Positions 5,925 through 10,264 of a stretch of DNA of 10,264 nt are shown here, piece after piece. The stretch is from an uncultured Veillonella sp. GTDB taxonomy: Bacteria; Bacillota; Negativicutes; Veillonellales; Veillonellaceae. The stretch is taken from NCBI RefSeq assembly GCF_905209685.1, contig NZ_CAJLUB010000059.1, forward strand, positions 1 through 10,264, in the 5' to 3' direction. The notes beneath the pieces were generated by a model that saw only the letters and a program-made list of their open reading frames with translations, did not search any database and was not told the origin of the DNA. Numbering within the stretch: the first letter of the stretch is position 1; the number at the start of each line of letters is the position of its first letter. Both the position numbers and the translations under genes were made by a program.

Positions 5925-6947
5925 ATGAGCAAGAATATCGATTGGGATAATCTCGGTTTTGGTTATGTAGAAACCGACTACCGTTATTTGACTACATATA
6001 AAGATGGTAAATGGGACGAAGGCGGTCTAATTACTGATGCTAACGTTGTCCTTAATGAATGTGCTGGTGTATTCCAATACGCTCAAACTGTCTTTGAAGG
6101 TTTAAAAGCATACTACACAAAAGATGGTCATATTGTATGCTTCCGTCCAGATTTGAATGCAGAACGTTTGAATCAATCTTGTGAACGCCTTGTAATGCCT
6201 ACATTACCTGAAGGTCGTTTCATCGAAGCTGTAAAAGAAGTTGTAAAAGCAAATAAAGACTTTGTTCCTCCATATGGTCATGGTGCAAGCCTTTATATTC
6301 GCCCTTACATGATAGGTACAAACTCCGTTATCGGTGTAAAACCTGCTGATGAATATCAATTCCGTGTGTTTACAACTCCAGTAGGCCCTTACTTCAAAGG
6401 TGGCGCTAAACCAATCAAAATTCGTATCACTGATTTTGATCGTGCAGCTCCTCATGGCACTGGTCATATAAAAGCTGGTTTGAACTATGCTATGAGTTTG
6501 TATGCTATCACTGATGCTCATAACAAAGGCTATGCAGAAAATATGTATCTTGATGCGGGTACTCGTACACATGTTGAAGAAACTGGTGGTGCGAACTTCA
6601 TCTTCATCACTAAAGATGGTAAATTAGTTACACCTAAATCCGATAGTATTTTACCATCCATTACACGTCGTTCTTTGATGTATGTAGCAGAACACTATCT
6701 TGGTATGACTGTAGAACATCGTCCTGTTCATAAAGATGAATTAAAAGACTTTGCTGAAATTGGTCTTTGTGGTACAGCGGCTGTTATTTCTCCAGTAGGT
6801 CAAATCGATACTCCAGAAGGCACTATTAATGTACCAGCTGGTATAGATGATATGGGCCCTGTAACTAAAAAATTATATGATACATTACTTGGTATCCAAC
6901 ATGGCGAAATCGAAGCTCCAGAAGGTTGGGTAGTTAAGATTTGCTAA
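5925..6947 (+). CDS. ilvE: Branched-chain amino acid aminotransferase
   Basis: A 340-residue fold-type IV PLP enzyme of the BCAT group II type (the longer, eukaryote-like form). It exchanges the amino group between glutamate and the 2-keto acids of leucine, isoleucine and valine in the cytoplasm, the last step of their synthesis or the first of their breakdown. Motifs: Q-T-V-F-E-G-L-K-A-Y (54-63), R-P near 74, SLYIRPYMIGT (122-132), G-T-G-H-I-K183-A-G-L-N-Y with the Schiff-base lysine, EETGGANFIFI (218-228) with the glutamate that contacts the pyridine nitrogen, L-P-S-I-T-R (243-248) and GLCGTAAVISPV (280-291). The length is normal and nothing is missing. Codon use is strongly biased to GGT, GAA and AAA, unlike the preceding unknown gene, suggesting high expression. 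It appears to be a single-gene unit with its own promoter, not embedded in an ilv operon. Confidence 0.96.
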   Translation: MSKNIDWDNLGFGYVETDYRYLTTYKDGKWDEGGLITDANVVLNECAGVFQYAQTVFEGLKAYYTKDGHIVCFRPDLNAERLNQSCERLVMPTLPEGRFIEAVKEVVKANKDFVPPYGHGASLYIRPYMIGTNSVIGVKPADEYQFRVFTTPVGPYFKGGAKPIKIRITDFDRAAPHGTGHIKAGLNYAMSLYAITDAHNKGYAENMYLDAGTRTHVEETGGANFIFITKDGKLVTPKSDSILPSITRRSLMYVAEHYLGMTVEHRPVHKDELKDFAEIGLCGTAAVISPVGQIDTPEGTINVPAGIDDMGPVTKKLYDTLLGIQHGEIEAPEGWVVKIC

Positions 6948-6978
6948 TTTTTAAGTAATATAAAATAATATACTATTA

Positions 6979-7016
6979 AAACATCCTCCATAATCAGAAG
7001 ATTGTGGAGGATGTTT
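6979..7016. terminator. Shared hairpin between ilvE and the convergent thioesterase gene
   Basis: AAACATCCTCCA (6979-6990) pairs perfectly with TGGAGGATGTTT (7005-7016), plus further pairs toward a small loop near 6995-7000. Downstream on the plus strand the T-run is short; on the minus strand the hairpin is followed by TTTTAATA. It lies between two convergent genes and probably stops transcription from both sides. Confidence 0.65.
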
Positions 7017-7051
7017 GCGTTTATAGAATTTATTTGATTGGATCTATCGAT

Positions 7052-7444
7052 TTAGTTTGATGCTTTTCGTGCACTAACCTTTGTCATAAATTTCTCATTG
7101 TTAATGACAAATCGTTCATGTGTGCCTTTACCAATAATTCCAACACCATCGGATGCTTCGATGGCAAAGGAGATTTTTCGCCCTTCCACAGCTGTTACTG
7201 TAGCAGTGGCTGTAATTGTAGTACCCATAGGGGAGGGAGCATCATGGCTAATGGATAGGGAGATGCCTACCGTGCCTTCACCATCATTTAATTCTGGTTG
7301 TACTGCTGCTTGTGCAGCTTCTTCCATAAGTGCACACATGGCAGGAGTAGCGAATACCTCAAGAGAACCAGACTTCATTGTTTTTGCAATATTAGATTCT
7401 GTAACTGTAACTGTTGCTGTCGCAGATTGACCAACTTGTATCAT
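7052..7444 (-). CDS. FlK-like hotdog-fold acyl-CoA thioesterase
   Basis: A 130-residue single hotdog domain of the fluoroacetyl-CoA thioesterase (FlK) family. VFATPAMCALMEEAA (30-44) is the family hallmark. The catalytic set of FlK (Thr42, Glu50, His76, recalled from the literature) maps to T33, E41 and H67 here at the same 8- and 26-residue spacings; with the same offset of nine, the FlK residues Gly69 and Arg120 correspond to G60 and R111. The protein should therefore be an active thioesterase. Most family members are not expected to meet fluoroacetate; they are annotated by homology and their acyl-CoA substrate is unknown. An AGAAGG site (7451-7456, minus strand) is 6 bases before the ATG. 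The gene stands alone, convergent with ilvE and divergent from the DedA-type gene. Long threonine/alanine/valine runs near the amino end are beta-strand sequence, not a signal peptide. Confidence 0.85.
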   Translation of the reverse strand: MIQVGQSATATVTVTESNIAKTMKSGSLEVFATPAMCALMEEAAQAAVQPELNDGEGTVGISLSISHDAPSPMGTTITATATVTAVEGRKISFAIEASDGVGIIGKGTHERFVINNEKFMTKVSARKASN

Positions 7445-7482
7445 AGTAAACCTTCTTTCGTAATGAACTAGAATATATTTGT

Positions 7483-7488
7483 ATTATA
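7483..7488 (-). promoter_or_regulatory. Candidate -10 for the FlK-like gene
   Basis: TATAAT on the minus strand, 38 bases before the ATG. The -35 is poor. The spacer contains a small inverted repeat, ACTC (7491-7494) and GAGT (7499-7502). Confidence 0.38.
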
Positions 7489-7578
7489 CAACTCTTATGA
7501 GTATATATGCTAATTTTGTAATGATAAAATTTATTATTTCCTAAAATAGACTTAATTATACAGACTCTATAGAATCCG

Positions 7579-7587
7579 TGCTATAAT
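7579..7587 (+). promoter_or_regulatory. Extended -10 promoter of the DedA-type gene
   Basis: TG-C-TATAAT is a perfect extended -10. No good -35 is seen at normal spacing. The expected start near 7594 gives a leader of about 22 bases before the ATG at 7616. Confidence 0.58.
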
Positions 7588-7615
7588 AGTACTAGTTTTA
7601 TTTAACGAGGTAACT

Positions 7616-8353
7616 ATGAAAGAACGAAAATTTTCGCCTTCTGGTGAAGGCTTGGTGCAGGTAATAGCAGGCATATTATTTGTTGTATTACTTATCATTA
7701 TTAATATTGTAGATCCTACATTTTACCCAACTATGTGGCATCTAGCTACGAGTGGTTCTATGGAGGAAATTGCCGAGTATATTCAAGGCTATGGCCCTAT
7801 GGCCATGGTAGTGAGCATGCTCCTTGATATTTTTGTCAATGCTGTAGGTTTTTTGCCATCTATTTTTATTTCCACAGCGAATGGTCTCGTGTTTGGTATG
7901 TGGCCTGGCATTATTATTTCATGGCTAGCTGAAACCATTGGGGTAGTCATCAGCTTTTATATCATGCGTTATTTCTTACGAGATGCGGCGGATAAGCTAA
8001 TTTCTAAGAGTACCACATTGATGAAGGTTGATGATTTTTCCGGTAATAATGGTTTTGTGGTCATGTTATTTGCTAGATCATTACCTTATTTTCCATCTGG
8101 TGTCATCACTGCGCTAGGGGCTATCAGTAAGATTAAACCGCGTGACTATATTTTAGCAAATTTAATTGGTAAATTTCCGTCTACAGCCCTTGAAGTTGCT
8201 ATTGGCACAGATATTGTCAACTTCCAAGAGAATATGGGTCGTCTTGGCATTATTGTCGTCGTAGCAGCCATTGTATATTTTATTCTATGGAAGGTATATA
8301 AACGATATATTAATAAACGTAATGCAGAACGAGAACATGATCCTAATGCTTAA
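7616..8353 (+). CDS. TVP38/TMEM64 (VTT-domain, DedA-like) inner-membrane protein
   Basis: A 245-residue membrane protein. The amino end is short and basic, then a membrane helix at about 14-31. The VTT domain (about 58-195) has two hydrophobic stretches around 62-118, including the re-entrant-type F-L-P-S-I-F-I-S-T-A-N-G-L-V-F-G segment (79-94). The signature V-V-M-L-F-A-R154-S-L-P157 follows, then G-V-I-T-A-L-G-A (162-169) and G-K-F-P (185-188). A last helix (208-226) precedes a charged cytoplasmic tail. DedA and TVP38 relatives act in membrane lipid translocation and envelope homeostasis; the substrate of this one is not readable. Start at 7616 is supported by CGAGG at 7606-7610 and the promoter above. 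The next gene begins 43 bases later without a terminator between, so they are probably cotranscribed. Confidence 0.87.
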   Translation: MKERKFSPSGEGLVQVIAGILFVVLLIIINIVDPTFYPTMWHLATSGSMEEIAEYIQGYGPMAMVVSMLLDIFVNAVGFLPSIFISTANGLVFGMWPGIIISWLAETIGVVISFYIMRYFLRDAADKLISKSTTLMKVDDFSGNNGFVVMLFARSLPYFPSGVITALGAISKIKPRDYILANLIGKFPSTALEVAIGTDIVNFQENMGRLGIIVVVAAIVYFILWKVYKRYINKRNAEREHDPNA

Positions 8354-8396
8354 TAAACATGTATTTCTATGTAATTAAAATAAAAGAGGCGATACT

Positions 8397-9590
8397 ATGA
8401 GTTTTTCACTTCCTGAACGCGTAATATTAAAAGGGCCTAATTTCATCCGTGAAGTATTTGAACGTGGTGTTGGTGTACCTGGATTTATCAGTTTTGGCAT
8501 TGGTAATCCAGCACCAGAGGCAATTCCTGTGAAAGTTATCGAAGATGCCTTTGATTTCATCGTTCATGATAATCCTATGAGTTTATTACAATATGGTCCG
8601 ATGCAAGGGGATGCGCGATTAGCAGAATTGACCTTACAACGTTTATCGAAAGTTCACCATATGAATTTAGAGGGGCAAGGTTTGATTATTTCCAATGGGG
8701 CTGGTCAACTATTGGGCTTGGTACCTATTACTGTATGTGAAACTGGCGATGAAGTGTACATGGACGATTATACTTTCACAAGTGCTATCAATTCTGTACG
8801 CAATATGGGGGCTAAGGCAGTCGGCATCAAAACTGATGAATTCGGTATGATTCCAAGTGAGTTGGAAAAAGCTGCTCAATCAGGCAAGGGGAAATATATC
8901 TATTTAATTCCAAATTTTCAAAACCCAACAGGCATTACCATGCCTTTAGAACGTCGCAAAGAGATTTACGCTATTGCATCTAAATATGATTTATTCATTT
9001 ATGAAGATGATCCATATGGTGAAATCCGTTTTGCTGGTGAACATGTACCGACCTTTAAATCCTTTGATACGGAAAATCGTGTTCTCTATGCCGGATCCTA
9101 TTCTAAAACATTATCGGCAGGCTTGCGCGTTGGTTTTTTGTTGGGCCCAGAAGATGTTATCGGTACTATTCAGGCACTTAAAAATAATACAGCTGGTCAA
9201 ATGCCATTAGTTACACAAAAGGTGGTAGCACACGTGCTAGACCATATCGATTATGATGCACATTTAGAAAATGTACGCAAGGTATATAAATCTAAATGTG
9301 ATGCTATGATGCGTGTATTTAAAGAAAAGGGAAGTTCTAAGGTTCATTTGACGCAACCTACTGGTGGTATGTTCGCATGGATGACAATGCCTGATACTGT
9401 TGATTGTGATGAATTCTTTGAAGCGTGCATGAATAAAAATGTAGGCATTATTAAATGTGGTGCTTTTGCGGCTGATGGCGTACAAAATGGTCATGCATTC
9501 CGTTTGAGCTATACGGTGCCTACAATTCCAGAAATTGAGAAGGGAATGGAAATCCTCTGTGCTCTTACAAAGGAATATTGTGGTGAATAA
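8397..9590 (+). CDS. Class I/II PLP-dependent aminotransferase (LysN/2-aminoadipate-like)
   Basis: A 397-residue fold-type I aminotransferase of the group that shares its catalytic domain with MocR regulators but has no DNA-binding domain. Motifs: F-G-I-G-N-P-A-P (33-40), Y-G-P-M-Q-G (66-71) like the Y-x-x-x-x-G of the family, S-N-G-A-G-Q (99-104), P-N-F-Q-N176-P-T-G contacting PLP, Y-E-D-D-P-Y207 (202-207), the Schiff-base lysine in G-S-Y-S-K237-T-L-S-A-G-L-R244, and R369 in F-R-L-S-Y for the substrate carboxylate. All expected PLP residues are present. Members transaminate 2-aminoadipate, aromatic, branched-chain or other amino acids with 2-oxoglutarate; the specificity here is not decided by sequence. 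AAGAGG at 8384-8389 is 7 bases before the ATG. It follows the membrane protein gene closely, an arrangement that gives no obvious functional link. Confidence 0.92.
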   Translation: MSFSLPERVILKGPNFIREVFERGVGVPGFISFGIGNPAPEAIPVKVIEDAFDFIVHDNPMSLLQYGPMQGDARLAELTLQRLSKVHHMNLEGQGLIISNGAGQLLGLVPITVCETGDEVYMDDYTFTSAINSVRNMGAKAVGIKTDEFGMIPSELEKAAQSGKGKYIYLIPNFQNPTGITMPLERRKEIYAIASKYDLFIYEDDPYGEIRFAGEHVPTFKSFDTENRVLYAGSYSKTLSAGLRVGFLLGPEDVIGTIQALKNNTAGQMPLVTQKVVAHVLDHIDYDAHLENVRKVYKSKCDAMMRVFKEKGSSKVHLTQPTGGMFAWMTMPDTVDCDEFFEACMNKNVGIIKCGAFAADGVQNGHAFRLSYTVPTIPEIEKGMEILCALTKEYCGE

Positions 9591-9594
9591 TTTA

Positions 9595-9636
9595 GTAGTT
9601 TAAAGCGTATAGGTATATTGAAAATTATTAAACTAC
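9595..9636. repeat. Inverted repeat spanning the mrp promoter -35 region
   Basis: GTAGTTTAA (9595-9603) is a perfect inverted copy of TTAAACTAC (9628-9636), 24 bases apart. No T-run follows, so it is not a good terminator. The right arm lies in the spacer between the predicted -35 (9618-9623) and -10 (9642-9647) of mrp, so it could be an operator; it could also be a weak 3' end structure for the aminotransferase mRNA. Confidence 0.5.
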
Positions 9637-9647
9637 CATGATACAAT
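9618..9647 (+). promoter_or_regulatory. Candidate mrp promoter
   Basis: TTGAAA (9618-9623), an 18-base spacer and TACAAT (9642-9647) preceded by TG at 9639-9640. The expected start near 9654 gives a leader of about 120 bases. The leader ends with a small hairpin (GAGG 9742-9745 with CCTC 9751-9754) just before the AGGTG ribosome site. Confidence 0.45.
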
Positions 9648-9774
9648 AACACTGTAAATATATGATGTGTTAGTTGTAGAAAGAGCTTTCACAATGAATG
9701 ATATTTACAATGAGATAATAATTTTCTAACTATATATTGTTGAGGGAAGTCCTCGAAGAAAGTAGGTGTTTACT

Positions 9775-10264
9775 ATGGGTTGCGGTAGCAGCAGTAGTGA
9801 TTGCAATAGTTGTCCATCCAAATCCGCAGGTTGCGGTGGTGCACAACAGCCTCAAGATATGACGGCGCCATTGCATGAATTGAGTTCCGTTAAACATGTT
9901 ATCGGTGTTGTATCCGGTAAGGGTGGTGTAGGTAAATCCTCCGTTACAAGCTTGATGGCCTTAACGATGGCTCGTAAAGGTTATAAAGTAGGTATTCTTG
10001 ATGCTGATATAACTGGTCCATCCATTCCTAAGATGTTTGGTATCAAAGAAAAGGCTTACGCTGACGAAGTTGGTATGTATCCTGTTAAAACTAAGCAATA
10101 TGGCATTGATGTAATGTCTGTTAATTTGTTGCTTGAAAATGATACAGATCCTGTATTGTGGCGTGGTCCTATTCTAGGCAATGTTGTAAAACAATTCTAC
10201 AGTGATGTTATTTGGAAAGACATCGATTATTTATTCGTTGATATGCCACCAGGAACAGGTGACG
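9775..10264 (+). CDS. mrp: Mrp/NBP35-family Fe-S cluster carrier ATPase (3' partial)
   Basis: The frame from ATG 9775 is open to the right edge, giving 163 residues with no stop. The amino end carries four cysteines, C3, C10, C13 and C20, spaced C-x6-C-x2-C-x6-C in a Ser/Gly-rich leader; this recalls the amino-terminal cluster site of NBP35-type proteins. Next comes the deviant Walker A loop S-G-K-G-G-V-G-K-S (47-55) with the signature first lysine K49 of the MinD/Mrp class, then LDADITGPSIPKMFG (switch I region), W-R-G-P, and D-M-P-P-G-T-G-D (Walker B region) at the edge. The family binds a [4Fe-4S] cluster across a dimer and delivers it to target proteins in the cytoplasm. The C-x-x-C motif expected in the later part lies outside the window. 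AGGTG at 9764-9768 sits 6 bases before the ATG. Confidence 0.94.
   Translation, partial: MGCGSSSSDCNSCPSKSAGCGGAQQPQDMTAPLHELSSVKHVIGVVSGKGGVGKSSVTSLMALTMARKGYKVGILDADITGPSIPKMFGIKEKAYADEVGMYPVKTKQYGIDVMSVNLLLENDTDPVLWRGPILGNVVKQFYSDVIWKDIDYLFVDMPPGTGD

Noticed and set aside
6204..6572. Minus-strand frame of 122 codons inside ilvE
   Set aside because: It is antisense to the most strongly conserved part of ilvE; its open frame follows from ilvE codon bias.
7098..7430. Plus-strand frame of 110 codons opposite the thioesterase gene
   Set aside because: The minus-strand protein has intact FlK-family motifs and a good ribosome site; the plus-strand frame has neither.
7485..7560. CRISPR, tRNA or small RNA in the divergent intergenic region
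   Set aside because: No repeated spacing, cloverleaf or terminator-ended transcript is visible; the region is explained by two promoters.
8375..8560. Minus-strand frame of 61 codons over the start of the aminotransferase gene
   Set aside because: It overlaps the start of a well-supported gene and shows no coding signs of its own.
8974..9494. Two short frames (one on each strand) inside the aminotransferase gene
   Set aside because: Both overlap a complete PLP enzyme and show no motif, promoter or ribosome site.

Overview
The window looks like a chromosomal segment of a low-GC, Gram-negative-type Firmicute (Negativicutes). Veillonella is my best guess, inferred from AT-rich intergenic DNA, strong AGGAGG-type ribosome binding sites, extended -10 (TGnTATAAT) promoters and the character of the proteins. 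No database search was possible, so the genus is an inference. Most of the window is housekeeping and metabolic DNA. I see no insertion sequence, tRNA, rRNA, CRISPR array or phage gene, and no intergenic stretch exceeds about 210 bases.

Left part (1-1361): the 3' portion of a ProX/YbaK-type prolyl-tRNA deacylase enters from the left edge. It is followed after 21 bases by an exported protein made of two ABM-like (dimeric alpha/beta barrel) repeats, and a strong intrinsic terminator closes the unit.

Centre-left (1362-3628): a compact three-gene operon encodes a zinc-type macrodomain hydrolase, a class M sirtuin (SirTM) and an O6-alkylguanine-DNA alkyltransferase (Ogt), ending in a second strong terminator. 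The first two genes overlap by 29 bases. They form a likely write-and-erase pair for protein ADP-ribosylation. The lipoyl-carrier (GcvH-L) and lipoate ligase (LplA2) genes that accompany this pair in staphylococci and streptococci are not next to it, and a DNA repair gene sits there instead. This is the most interesting system in the window.

Middle (3734-5778): a single fumarylacetoacetate-hydrolase family gene on the minus strand is divergent from a 407-residue protein of unknown function with its own extended -10 promoter.

Right part (5862-10264): ilvE (branched-chain aminotransferase) has a good promoter and converges on a FlK-like hotdog thioesterase gene on the minus strand, with one hairpin shared between them. 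Divergent from the thioesterase gene is a TVP38/DedA-type membrane protein followed by a class I/II PLP aminotransferase. The window ends inside an Mrp/NBP35-type Fe-S carrier ATPase whose promoter is embedded in an inverted repeat.

Several starts were moved from the first possible start codon to the one matching the ribosome binding site: macrodomain 1407, unknown protein 4555, ilvE 5925. The two edge genes are open at the window boundary.
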